Assembly (NCBI GenBank): GCA_035771175.1
Contig: CM069611.1
Coordinates: forward strand, 16,937,366-17,001,365
Direction: 5' to 3'
Origin: Paratinospora sagittata
Taxonomy: Eukaryota > Streptophyta > Magnoliopsida > Ranunculales > Menispermaceae
DNA length: 64,000 nt
Made by a program: the position numbers and the translations under genes. The number at the start of each line of letters is the position of its first letter. Within the stretch, counting starts at the first letter, position 1. Of this stretch, positions 10,624 to 22,479 are shown one piece after another. The notes under the pieces were generated by a model. It made no database searches. It was given only the letters and a program-made list of their open reading frames with translations, and had not been told where the DNA came from.

Positions 10624-12081
10624 TCACACCTCGCCCGAACGCGACGGTACACTCGCGGACGGGGCACGCATTTGGAATAATAACAATGGTAACAACAGAG
10701 TGCGCAACGGAAAATATAATACACAGTACATACCTAATTTCATTTAATTTAGAATATAATTTGTATATGAAATGATCAAGGGAACATACTCCCCAAAATC
10801 CCCAATGAATAATACAATAGGGTACAAAATGTGGGCCCCATAACCTGCACCCAGTCCACCCTAATTTCCTGTGAAAGATTTGATAATAATGGAGTGAGCT
10901 TAACGCGCTCAGTGGGTAAATAGTTCGTGAGTATAACAATTAATAAAACATACTTCAATATCAAATATCTTAAATACACATGTGAGCATCATAATCAATC
11001 AATATGTATGTATGCATGACACCGTCTCGTAGTGTTTGATGAACGTACATCGCTTGAGTTCACGTACAAATGTCCGTCCGGACGTTCTCCCCTAGCGTAG
11101 CCAGGTTCTATTGTACGTCCCTCCTCAGGAACGATGCTCTGGATTCACGTACTGATGTCCCTCCCCAAACGTAGCCGGGTTCTCATGTACATCCCTCTCC
11201 AGAGAAATATAATGAATAGCGAGCAATGCTCCTAACTATTCTATGAGTCATAAACAACATACGTCCCTAGGTGGTGATATGTATGATGCCAATGCATGAA
11301 CTGGTCTAGTATACTGGTCTGGTCTTTTCTTGACATTTAGACTGACTTTGGCAACGTCTGGTGATCCTTATCAGAGTTGGTATCACGACGTGCAAGATTA
11401 GGACATTCAGTATTACTTGTATAAGCTGATAGCTTTCAATAAGACCAACTAGATTAGCCCCCAGTTGAGAGGTAAGACACAAGGTTTGCTTAAATACCAA
11501 TCGCCTAGAGCAGCTCGCTGCCGCCCATTCACTATTTAAAGTTACTGAGGACAAGACCGAGTCTAGTTGAGTCAGATTGACCACAAATCCGGCATTATAA
11601 TAGTATAATACGTGAATTCCAAGTGTACAGGCATAAGTGCGACAGTATAAACATTATATGACATAATGCAGTGTAAATGAACAGTAGATATAATAATAAC
11701 TAAGTGTAAACTTTAATAAAAGTTATAAAACACATAAACCTATGTTTCGTTCCCCACCTTCAGATAAGAACTTCTTCTTTTTCAGATCTGGCGCATTTCT
11801 TCGGACAGAACTTCGTCGCACCGCACCGAGAGTCTCAAACAGAGAGTATCAAAAGACTAAAAACTCAAAATGAGTAAAAAGAGGAGGAAAAATCACAATT
11901 TGGAGTGAATTTGGTGTAAAAAATGAAGAGGGGGGCGGGGAGGGGGGGGTTGGTTTATAAAGAGGTTTTGGCGCCTGGACTTCCGGGCGGGCTACCCGGA
12001 CTTCTGGGCATGTACCCGGACTTCCAGGCACATATGCCCTAATGAATTTTTTGTTTTTTTTGTGAAATACAGGGTATTACA
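10624..12081 (-). mobile_element. 5' LTR of a minus-strand gypsy element
   Basis: On the minus strand the LTR starts TGTAATACCCTGTATTTCAC and ends GGTGTGACA, followed by the primer site. Inside are the landmarks shared with the other gypsy LTRs in this window, such as a CACTGAGCGCGTTAAGCTC-like block. Length is about 1458 bp. Its coding partner is uncertain: it could be the Tekay copy A at 2857-6915 if the DNA between was inserted later. Confidence 0.75.
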
Positions 12082-13439
12082 AAACCTTTCCCACGTTACG
12101 GTCGCGAAATCAAAATTTTTAGGGTGTTCACAGCCCAAACCAATAACTTACTGTTGAAATTACTTAACCCAATCCAACCCAATAAACTCTTGAACCCAAT
12201 TCATAAATTTCTAATTGATTTAGGTCGGGTAATTTGTTTAGTCTACTAATATATTTGTTATAAAATTATATAATTCACTTAATATATCTATGAATTTCAA
12301 ATAACATTTTAAAAAATTATTTTTAAATCAACCGTAAGTGTTATGATAGTTATTAAAATAATTTCTTTCGTACTATTTACATTATAAAATTTTGAATAAT
12401 TTATTTTCTTTTTGAAGGCATGGGTTCCCGAAGGATTTTTCTTTTGGGGCTAAAGATATATATGTGTGAGAATGTGCCGAAGGAACTAATTTCTCTACCC
12501 ATCATTTAAAATTAAATTATCTATATTTTTAATTGGTAAATAGTACTAGAGTTTAAACCCATTATAATCTAGTCTAACTAGGGGTGTCAATTCGGCCCAT
12601 TTAGACCGGTCTGACCTAACTCAATCGAACCTAAGGATATATGAGCCGAGTCGAATCGGGTCTTATTTTATTAATGGACCAAGCCGAACCAAAGTTATAT
12701 TTGAAATCAATGTCCAAATATAATCAAATTAATATACGAGTCGAACATTTGGACCGGGCTTGCGAACTGAACCTACGAACTAACTCTGTGAAGCTGATTT
12801 ATAGGTTGGATTGTACATATTAAAATAAACATTTTGATACTGTAAAATTTATATTTATAACAAATTAAAATACACAAATCATAAATTAAAAAAAATATCG
12901 TTTGTAATGTTAAAAAATTCTAATAGTACAATTTATGATTACAATATTGAATACATTATAATAAATTAAATAAAAAATTACATTTTTGGATTCATATTTA
13001 GAAATATATAAATAAATTTTAATTTATAAAATTAACATTTGAACTAAGCCTATGGGCTTTCGATGGTAGTTTATATATAAACATAAAGAGTTTTCAAAAA
13101 GAAAAATGATAATAAACAGAAAGAATGTGTTATTTTAAATACAGAAAGCATACTCGTATAATAACACATTATTATGATTACTAGACATGTATGTATCACT
13201 CATTTCACAGCTCTACGCCTCTACTAGGGTCACAGTTACCTCTAATCCTGTATCAATCTGCCAAAAACAAAAAAAAATACACATATATATAATCAATGAT
13301 GATGATAACATATCTGTACGTGTAATATTTTTTTTATAGTTACACCATCATTCCCCTTAAAATTTAAAATATATACAAAAAAATAAACTTTTTTTGAAGT
13401 ACATAGATAACATCATGTGAAGAAAAAGTAAAATTTTAT
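12082..13439. other. AT-rich spacer with MITE-like ends
   Basis: No gene is seen. AGGGTGTTCACAGCCCAAACC (12120) and CTAGGGGTGTCAATTCGGCC (12577) look like the starts of hAT-type MITEs common in plants, but I could not pair either with a clear right end and target duplication. Confidence 0.4.
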
Positions 13440-14802
13440 TGAGTTGGCCTTCTGAACAGACGACTGAGCCTGCTCGAAAACCCGCATCTGCTCAAGGTTG
13501 AAGGCGGGAGTGCTCATCTTCTTAGCAGACATGATCTCGGTCGGATAACTTGCAAACAGATCAATAGTAAGAGGCCAGCTTGGGACAAAACCAGAAAGCC
13601 ATTGAAATCAATAAGTATCACTTACCCGTGAAAAGTTCTTGTTCGTTAATAAGGCCTGTTCAAGAAGATGAGCTGGAGTCAAGATGACCTCGTAGGAGCG
13701 ATCCCAGTAATTCATGCGGTAAATCTCCTCCAATTTAGAGAGGTCGGTCCTGGTTGTCTTCGCTGGACTATCCTAGTGAACTGCAAGGAAGAGCATAGCA
13801 GAATTTAGGCCGAGCTTAACAGAAATACACACAAGGCAATAGAAAAAGAAGGACAGAGGTCAGCTCAGTACCTTGGTATTTAAATCGGGTCGGCATGCCA
13901 GCTTCCTCAAGCCAGTCCCCTGAGGCAAGGAACCAGGTGTCCTTCCACCCTTTGTTAGCAGTTAGGTTCTCAGTGATTAAGGATGTATGCTTGTCCCCAC
14001 TCGCCCACGTGCTCACCTAGTACCAACCAAAGCAACGTGGGTGGAGTTTGAGCTGGTAGCCAAGCTTGAACTCCATGGAATTGAAGTATGGCCAATTACG
14101 TTTCTTTCATAGCACCATCAGGCCGAGGAAGGCCTGTCAAACATTGGGGCTAAGCTGAGCTGGGGCGACACTCAGGTCGGTTAATAGACGGAAAATGACC
14201 TTAGGTAGAGGAAGGGTAGCTCCATACTTAAACAAGCTGGTGTAGAAAGTTACCCAACCTTTCTTGGGGCAACTCGGTCTGTCGCTGCGCCGGGGAACAT
14301 GCATATGAACAGATGATGGGATGCCGAGAAGAGCCTTCAAATATGAAAGTTGGTCCTCGGTGACGGTAGAAGAGAACTCGTCAACTGAAAAAGTACCCGC
14401 AACTGCTATAGCCTCATCCGACTCGGTGTCGAACTCGGACTCAACCTCAATCGCTTCATCGTCTGAGGAGGCCTCCTCGGCTCGATGACCGGATGTGTTT
14501 GGCTCATCTTGGACCCTATCACTTTGAACTCGGTCCTGAGCAGAGCAATGGTTGAGGGCTACATCACCTTGGCTAAGGATCTCGACGCCCTCAGACTCTC
14601 TTTCCTCTAATGGTTGAGCAGCCTCTGCCTCATTCCAAAACAGTTGTTCGACGTCATCTCCACTTCGTGGAAAGTCTACCAGGTAAGCTAGGAAGCCTTC
14701 CATGAAAGCCATAAATACCAAATATACTAGAAAGGAATGAGAGCAGGAAAAATATCGAGCAGGAAACAAGAGCCAGACGTTGGAATATCCGAGCTGGAAC
14801 AA
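13440..14802 (-). pseudogene. Antisense 'gypsy-type transposon' ORF of a Tat-lineage element
   Basis: The minus frame 14802-14137 has an acidic stretch (EEASSDDEAIEVESEFDTES) and then KKGWVTFYTSLFKYGATLPL and APAQLSPNV. This is the pattern of the plant family called putative gypsy-type transposon (Pfam PF04195, from memory). The frame continues past a stop that replaces Trp after SPNV, through LGLMVL, to NKGWKDTWFLASGDW at about 13,900. Several stops break it. It lies just upstream of, and antisense to, a polypurine tract and LTR, where some Tat-lineage elements carry such an ORF. Function is unknown. Confidence 0.6.
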
Positions 14803-15173
14803 AGACGAGCTGGTAAAATTTCGAGCTGGAAGAAAAATTGTGGAAAGATATCATCAAATGAGTAGAAACCACTATATAGAGAGGGATCGCTCAACTCAGA
14901 GCCGCTAAATCAAAGTGACACAAATCTCGAGGAGTATCCGACGACCCTAGCCCGAGCAGACCAACCGATGCGATGCTTAGCAGGAGGGGTTCTCGAAGGT
15001 ACGAATCTCGAGGAGAATCTGACGGTTCTGAGCTGACCAACTGTGTCAACACGCCGATGAGATCCACTCAGTATAGTCTTCGAATCCCGAGGAACATCCA
15101 ACGGTCCAAAAGATATCAAACCTGACATGAATCTCGAAAATCGAAGATGAAGGTACGTCTTTCACCCCAACTA

Positions 15174-15196
15174 GGGCTAAAAGGCTTGGGGGTAAA
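15174..15196 (+). promoter_or_regulatory. Polypurine tract
   Basis: AAAAGGCTTGGGGGTAAA directly precedes the LTR start TGTTGG at 15197. Plus-strand DNA synthesis starts from such a tract, so the LTR here is a 3' LTR of a plus-strand element. Confidence 0.7.
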
Positions 15197-16054
15197 TGTT
15201 GGATGGTCAGCTCGGGTATGAGCTGACCTAAACATCCGTAGAGTCAACCTGGCATTATAGAAAGTATAAGCCAAGTGAATGAGCTGGCGAGCCGAGGTAG
15301 CGGAGTAAAAATTCCGTACGATGATATTACCAACAGATCAACTCGGCCGGCTCAGATGTTACTCAACCAAGGAAAACTGTCTGAGCCGATCCAGCGAGAT
15401 GATGTTTGCAAAAACCCCAAAAACATGATAGTGACGATAGCTCAGTGCAGTACTGCTCAGGGTTAGCAGCTTGGCCTTGAGCCGAGCTGATCATTCCATA
15501 CGAGATAGAGAAGATAAAAGAGCCCTTCCTAGCACGCCACATCCCGAGGAATCCAAAATAGTTGTACGTATCAAACACAGACTTCGACATAGAGACGGAA
15601 TGAGACTCCTTCTCCAAGACGAACTAGGAAGACATCCTTCTTCAAGATGAACCAGGAAGATAAGGATCATCCAATTCGACCAACCCAAAATAGATGATGT
15701 CATCCAACTCATCTCAACCAACGACGAGACGACAGGTGGCACATGCCTACTGGGCAGCTAGCCACTCCGGCCAGAGGACCTCCTCTATAAATAAAACTTA
15801 TGACCCTCCTCATAAGGTACGGACAACTTTCTACTAAAGTTATTGCTATAGTCTTAAACAAGCTCTAACTTAGGCATTATAGGGTCTTTGGCCAGCACCA
15901 CACCGGTGTTCCTTACGATAGCCCTATTTCTTTCTCTCTTCTTCTCAGATTTAGCTTATAAAACCTCACTGGAGCCAGAGAGTTCATACTTCTAGATTCG
16001 AACATCTCCTCCACGTGTTTATCTACTTGGTGTTAGTCAGATTTTGCACCAACA
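15197..16054 (+). mobile_element. 3' LTR of a Tat-lineage gypsy element
   Basis: It starts TGTTGGATGGTCAGCTCGGG and ends TTTTGCACCAACA, with TGTTGG/CCAACA inverted ends. The LTRs at 35743-36735 and 63407-64000 share these ends and blocks such as the GCCTACTGGGCAGCTAGCCA motif. Length is 858 bp. A polypurine tract precedes it; the element body upstream is reduced to the antisense ORF region. Confidence 0.8.
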
Positions 16055-16095
16055 ATAATGATTACTTCTCACTTGAATAAACCTTTAACATAGAT

Positions 16096-17390
16096 TTGTC
16101 ACACCCAGTTCTCATATAATAATTACTTGGAAAATATACAATAAAACACGGAGAATCGAGGTGCGAACAATCTTGGGCATCAACGAAAATCTTTTATTTA
16201 TCCTCTTTTAATTAAAGAGGTTTAAAGAACACAAGGTACATTTTTACACACATGAATACTCAACGGAATTTACATAATAAATAACCTAGATCTAAGTTGA
16301 CATCTGAGCTATACGCGCCTTATTCCGCACGTAGCTCTCGTTGGTTCTCACTCTTGCTCAAAACGTCTAAATTATGGAAAGATAACAACAGGGTCAGCTA
16401 AAAAGCCTAGTAGATCGAGTAGATATTCCATGGTTTATGATAATCAATAAAATAATCATCACATATCATCAATCATTATAAGCACAACATCACATCATAC
16501 ATAATAATGGTTAATCATCATTTAATGAATGAATATGGTAAACTTGCTCCAAGTTCACAAACTGAGCATAAAATAATAACTTAATAAACTTTCTCAAGGT
16601 TCACAAGCCGAGTTATAAACGTGTTCAAGGCTCACAAGCTGAACATTCAAATTAAATATTCGAATCTACCCAATATGGTTACGCAAACCCGATAGTTGCC
16701 TTTCGCACGAGCTTCTTTAGGCTCTCAAGCCGAGAATCAATGGGTGTACCTAAGTTGTAGATCCTCGTAAATCCTCCAAATATAGTTCTATGGTGTGTAA
16801 ATGAACCGAAGATCATTACCGATCTACCAAGTATAACCTCATGCATGTAGATATATGACAATATAAATATATGGATGACAAATCTATGGAAACACACAAA
16901 ACGTGCAAACCTATACCTTCATCCTCACCTAGGGGGTATTTGTATTGATAGGAGCATCAAAGCCCGACGGATGCATGACATCGAAGCCCAAGTCTCATTA
17001 GCACGAACGCAACACCACCAAGTCTTCGAAAATAGGAGCATGACTTTGTCGACGCATCTTTGAGGAACCAGGGGGGTCAGAGCATCGAGCCATGGCTCAA
17101 AATGGCACACCCCAATGGCCTATTTATAGGTAGTTTCTGCAAAGACATCTTCACATATTTCACAAATACATCTTCCGCAAAGACGTCTTCCATAAAAAAG
17201 TCTTCCGCCAAGGTGTCTTTTGTGAAAAACGCCTTTCAATTAAACCCTATTTAATTCAATATCATTAACTTTATTTACTTAGTAAGGTTATTTATATAAT
17301 AAATTTTCCTTATTTATCTAATAAGGCTATTACTTTTGTAGACTATTTGTAATATTATTGTAGACTATCGTTTGTTCAATTGTTATTAAA
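16096..17390 (-). mobile_element. Probable gypsy LTR-derived sequence, minus strand
   Basis: It begins (plus strand) TGTCACACCCAGTTCTC, a typical minus-strand gypsy LTR terminus, and contains repeated CAAGGTTCACAAGCCGAG-like blocks at 16550-16740. I could not place the other end, and no primer site or target duplication was found. Confidence 0.4.
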
Positions 17391-17845
17391 ATTCATTAAT
17401 GCACTAAAAAGTAGGTATGTAAATTGAGGCTTCTCTCCTTTTGCATGTACCTCCATGATGGAATTATCTAAAACATTATCAACGCCATCTTCATCATTCT
17501 CATACCATATCTTTTTCGATGTCCTGTACTTTTCTAAATCTTGAGCATTGAAAAATTTTCAGACCCCATCATTTTTAGCTTGTTTTTTGCTCTTTTTTAG
17601 CACTTAGTACTTACATTTTATATTATAAATCCAACATATTACTTGCTCACGAATGAATTCAATGGTGACGGATTTTTTTATAAAATTTAGAAATGTTATA
17701 GTGTTTAAACTAAGGTTAAAACCCTTATTTTTTTTTTCTTAAAATTAAGCATCCCTTCAATATAACACATTTATCTTTTGAGATCGCAATCAATTATTAT
17801 CTCCTTCATTGCTACCACTAGCTACAACTCTATGTTTCTTCTTCT
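17388..17845. repeat. Diverged direct duplication, unit 1
   Basis: Landmarks AAAATTCATTAATGCACT, TTTTTAGC...GCTCTTTT, TTGCTCACGAATG and CTACCACTAGCTACAACTCT recur in the same order at 18055-18430. No open frame spans either unit. Confidence 0.65.
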
Positions 17846-18054
17846 ATTTAGTGAGATGTTTAGATGTATGATGATTTCCTTCTCCTTTTTCTTTGTCACG
17901 GATTACTTTTGGTCACTTTTGTCATAAATATTACTAATTTTTTTATTTTTTGGCTTATTCAATTTACTGTATTTATTCTTCTTCAACTCCTCTGCCTCTA
18001 AAAAAACTTCTTTCATTAAAGTGCCCTTGCATCCAAATAGTGGCATGGTCTAAT

Positions 18055-18430
18055 TTTTATGAAAATTCATTGATGCACTGAAAAATGGGTATATATGGAG
18101 TTTCATCTCTTTTTTCAGAAAATGCTATGGTAGAATCAACCAAAACGTCGTCAATGTTGTCTTTGATATGTGATATTGTTCTAAATTTTGAGAATTTGAA
18201 AATTTTGTGCCCCGGTAATTTTTAGCTCTTTTCTGTCATTTTTTGTAATTGCGCTCATACAACTAATCGTACATTTTATTTGCTCACGAGTGGCTCAATG
18301 GTGAGAATTATTCATTAATAGAACACGTTTATATTATGAGATCTACCATTATTGGATAAAAGATTTATTATTCCTCTGGTTGCTATGATTATCTCCTTCA
18401 TTGTTACTACTAGCTACAACTCTAAAATAA
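18055..18430. repeat. Diverged direct duplication, unit 2
   Basis: Second copy of the 17388-17845 unit (AAAATTCATTGATGCACT, TTGCTCACGAGTGG, TTACTACTAGCTACAACTCT). Shorter by internal gaps. Confidence 0.65.
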
Positions 18431-18605
18431 GAAGACCTTGACTTTAGATTGCTTGAAAATTTTGAATGAAGCTTGAAACCAAAGTATAAACTCTGAAGAT
18501 TTTTAAAAGCAATTTTAGAAAACGTTTTTAGTTTACAAAACATAGTGAAAATCAAAGAAACTTGCAAATCGTGCTAAAAAGTATGTCTAACAATCATCTT
18601 ATTCC

Positions 18606-18773
18606 ACCCAACATTAGGTTGGGCGAGTGGCGGAGTTGTGAGGCATAAGGTTCTAATATAGAATAGATCCTGAGTTTAAGCCTCCCCACTTATACAACGA
18701 CGTCCTAATGTGTTTATGGTCGTGTCCCAAAAGCCTAGTGGGGGTGGGTCCTCCCAATGCCCCTGACCTAAAA
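18606..18773 (+). mobile_element. tRNA-derived SINE with perfect 17-bp target duplication
   Basis: The 168-bp body has a box A-like TGGGCGAGTGGCGG near its start, a box B-like GAGTTTAAGCC about 45 bp later, and a short A-rich end. It is bracketed by the identical 17-mer AACAATCATCTTATTCC at 18589-18605 and 18774-18790. The long exact duplication shows target-primed reverse transcription and recent insertion. Confidence 0.85.
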
Positions 18774-18839
18774 AACAATCATCTTATTCCTTATATATAT
18801 AGGACTTGAACAAAAGGTGCAAGGTTAAGATTTTAATCT

Positions 18840-19660
18840 CCCAAAAAATTTAGAATTTAAATTTCGAATTTGGCTCAAAAAACATGGTTTTGTACACAAA
18901 TGTAAGAGGACAAGTTTATAAACAAGTTGGACTTGCTAAAAAGAGAAATGTAATAAAAAAATTCTCTCTTTCAAAACCTAGGAAAGTCTGTTTGCTCTGA
19001 TAGGAGGGACTAACGCGTTGGAACTCAGGGCGAGAAACGCAAGAACACTAACTTGATGTCTAAACTTTGGACTAGTGTGTTGGTCTCTATACTAGCATGT
19101 TGGTCTAGGTAACCAAGAGCACTCAGTTTTCTTGGGCTTCTAATATTGCATTGCTCACTTTTCAAAGACCAACACTTGGTTTTTGGGTTGCACTAACGAA
19201 TTGGTGACTGCATTGGCACGCTAGTTGATCCATAACATTAAAAATGGTTTTTCCTTTCGAAATTGACACTTAAATTCTTTTCTCTTTGAACCAATGACGT
19301 AAAGAAGTTTCAAATAATTTGAAAATATTCATTTGACAAAAATAATGGTTAATTAAAAATCATTCAAATCAATTTTTATGCATTTTACAAAATCAGTGAA
19401 AATCTTTTAAAGAACTTAAAAGCAGATTTATGCATGCAATTGGTTGTGAGAATAGATAAGATTCTAAATCCTTATCAAGAGCTAAACAAATTACTAATAA
19501 ATAAAACTTGAAGCGTTTTATGCTTGATCTTGATCGAGCATTTAGTTATCTTGTGTATTTGAGATGATCTTGATAGTGGAGTTAAAATTCTCAATTTTTA
19601 ATGATCAATATTATGAAATATTGTCTATAATCATCAAAACATCCATCATGGGGGTCATCT
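18840..19660 (-). mobile_element. Copia-type LTR remnant
   Basis: The 18,970-19,240 part repeats words like GGACTAGTGTGTTGGTC and TACTAGCATGTTGGTC. The right end (TCATCAAAACATCCATCATG) resembles the right end of the adjacent LTR-like block at 22,370 (GATCATCAAAATATACTTCATC). I infer a truncated minus-strand LTR of a related family. No TSD was found. Confidence 0.4.
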
Positions 19661-19880
19661 GTTAATGCACCCAAGAGGGGGGTGAATTGGGTGTGATGGT
19701 CAAATTAAAAGTTTTTCAATGACTTAGTGATATACACTGGTACATTGGAATTAAATGCACATACTAACCATAAAGTAAAATGCATAACGTAAAGTACACT
19801 AGGATTTATAGTGGTTCGACTAAGCCTACGTCCACTACCTAATCTCCGGATTAGGATTTTCTCAATCTACTAACTGATTT

Positions 19881-20138
19881 TCTTATAGGTGAGAACCAAA
19901 CCGTTATACATGCCCTTTTACAGGTTCAAGGCAAACCTATCCTTTTGCGGCTAAGGATGAACCGCATTTCCTTTTTTCGGGATGAGAAAAAACCCATGTT
20001 CCTTTTACGGGATCAGGAAGAACCATTTTTCTTTTACAGGTTCAGAGATAACCTATCATTTTTCAGGTTAAAGACGAACCTATCCTTTTACGGGGTAAGG
20101 ATAAACCGATTTCCTACATACAGGTGAGGATGAACCTT
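19881..20138. repeat. Array of about eight short hairpin-forming tandem units
   Basis: Units of 25-31 bp each start with a CCTTTTAC-like tract and then a small stem-loop such as AGGTTCAAGGCAAACCT, GCGGCTAAGGATGAACCGC, CGGGATGAGAAAAAACCC, AGGTTCAGAGATAACCT and CGGGGTAAGGATAAACCG. The stem bases differ between units but stay complementary within each unit. Confidence 0.75.
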
Positions 20139-21149
20139 AACATGGTTTCAACCATGAAATCATTAAGTGAATTACATTCACTTGACCTGGTTGTTTCAAT
20201 CCAGAAACACACCAACATTACAACACAAAATAATAATGTTGGTTCTAACTGAGTAGAACACTTTATAATTAAGCTCATATGCATAACATTACAAAGATGT
20301 ATAAATTTGAATACGTAATGTTAAGAGACACGTACTTACAGTCCTTTACCTTTCAATGTTCGGTATTGTTCAAATGCAGTTTTGAAAAGCGTGAATGATA
20401 TGTAAATCAATTAAGTGCTTCTTCGAAAACATTATGATATCATTAAGACATTGAAGTTGAAAATGCAGGACCAGTGTAAAAACATAGACACAGATAGTTT
20501 TCAGAATAGATAAAATATATAGCGTGAAAACTTATGGTTCAATATTCAGTAGTTAACACAACTACTGATATAGTTCGATACAATAATTAAGATATGAAAT
20601 CAAGTACAACTGTATTTCTCGTGAACTATTTCTCAAATTCCTTCATCAGCATGATTGATGTTAAGTATAAATCCAGGCTGAGAATTTGAGTAGAAACCAA
20701 TTCAAAATAGATTTTTAAAGATAGAATATAATTGAAGCTCAATAAAAAAAATCTTTTGACTAAGTAAAGTATTAGTGAAGAATACTTTGAAAACTTAGAA
20801 CATTTGAAAACTTCTGAAAGATTGAACAACGACTAACATTCAAAAAGTTTTTGGTACAATAAAAATTATCGGCGAGTTGTTTGATTCAGAGTATTGGTAT
20901 TTATAGACTTAATAAATAATAGTCGTTAGATATTTGAAGTTCAAATACAATGTGATCGTTTACACACAATGGCTAGAATGTTATATGAAAATAACAATTG
21001 CAATTTTCACTAACATTCTGGTTCTTTTCAGATTACATGAATAAAGAAAGTTTTAGAAAACTTGATTCATGCATCAGAGAAGATCTCTAATAAATCTGAA
21101 AAGTATTTTGTACAAAGATCCGTTCTGAAAAAGTAGACTGATATAGCGT

Positions 21150-21830
21150 ACTTGTCAGAACAATGACGGTTGTTGAATTAGCGTCCTGATTCCGTAATCA
21201 GCGTCCTGACGCATAATATCAACTTTGTCATTTTGTTCCTTGAGGACGCTCATTATATATAAGCATCTTGCTGAACAATGAAGTGAGGGCACTACTAACT
21301 CGTAAGCGTCCTGACTTACTTTGCGACATAAACAACTAAACCTTGAAGGTGCTAATACATAGTTAACATCCTGTTTACTTTTAAAAACATTTGGACACAT
21401 GAGGGCGCTACTTTCCAAGTAAGCGTCCTACCTTTTAAAACATAAAACACAAGGACACTACAACTATGCAAGCGTCCTGTCATTTCAAAATATTTGAAAA
21501 CTTTTCAAGTGCGCTGAAGGACAATCAACGTCCTGAAAGTTATTAAGTTGGTTCCCAAATATGAGGGCGCTCCTATCCAGGTAGCGTCCTGATAGTTTAT
21601 CCAACTTATAACTATCAGTGTCCTTAAAAATAAATTCTTTGAAGAACTTAGAAATCTTTCAGTAAGCTGATGTTGAGTCAACGTCCTGACAACTTCACAG
21701 GTTGACTAAAGGGAGGCAACTACTTACAAGTAAGCGTCCTGATGGATTAGTTCAATTCAACCTTGAATGTTATTAGTGTCCTGACTTATCAAGTTCAGGA
21801 GAGCACTGCTAAATCATTAGCGTCCTGAAA
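21150..21830. repeat. Dispersed AGCGTCCTGA word repeats in LTR U3-like region
   Basis: At least ten variants of AGCGTCCTGA (for example 21181, 21202, 21307, 21468, 21731, 21818) occur 20-90 bp apart, often paired with an upstream GAGGGCGCTNCT or GAGGACGCT half of opposite sense. Confidence 0.65.
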
Positions 21831-22479
21831 AACTCTTGAAAAGTGGTTGACTCGCGATTAATTAAAAATACGATGAATGCGAATAAAAACTCAATAAATT
21901 TTAAATTAAATATAAAAAATTAAATCATTTGAAATACCGCAAAGTGTATGATCAAAACATGCAGAGTTGAAAAACATATGCAAGTGATTTGTGCATGATT
22001 TTGAAAAACGTTTGAGCAATATCGATTAGAGAAAGATATACCTTAAATATTATGTATTTCTCATAGTTCTCATAATCTTTAAATCCAACTCTTCATTATG
22101 AGATCTTCGATTTGAACTTCATGCTTGAGTTGAATTTCGTGAACGTTGATCAAATGATGTAGTTTTGAAAGTCTTGATCGAATCATTCGAGTGGTGTGAT
22201 CTTGAAATCATGATATGATCTTTGAGGTCCTTTGATTAAACCGATCTTGAACATCTGATATGATCTTGAATTCCTTGATCGAATTATTCTTTGGCTTTTT
22301 GCTTTCCTGAGGTGCTGAGATAGGTTCTTGATTAAAGTTCGTTAGCACTGAAAGAGATTTTGTTTGTGATCATCAAAATATACTTCATCAAGTATACTTA
22401 GGAACGTGCTAAGTGATGAACCACTTAGGTCAACATCATCAAGTCAACAAAAATATATTAAACAAACACACTTGAGGAA

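Larger units (their letters stand above)
19669..22470 (-). mobile_element. Large copia-type LTR-like block, minus strand
   Basis: On the minus strand, its 3' end carries the motif CCAATTCACCCCCCCTCTTG that plant copia LTR junctions often show, upstream of it a GGTTCGACTAAGCCTACGTC block (plus-strand sense), a TATA-like CTATAAATACC (about 20,900), and a U3-like region with repeated words. Size and parts suggest a SIRE/Angela-like LTR of about 2.7 kb. No gag or pol and no target duplication are visible. Confidence 0.5.

Noticed and set aside
14910..15128. 72-residue minus-strand frame (MSGLISFGPLDVPRDSKTIL...).
   Set aside because: It lies in the leader of the antisense ORF/3' region of the Tat element, with repeated CGAATCTCGAGGA words, and no domain.
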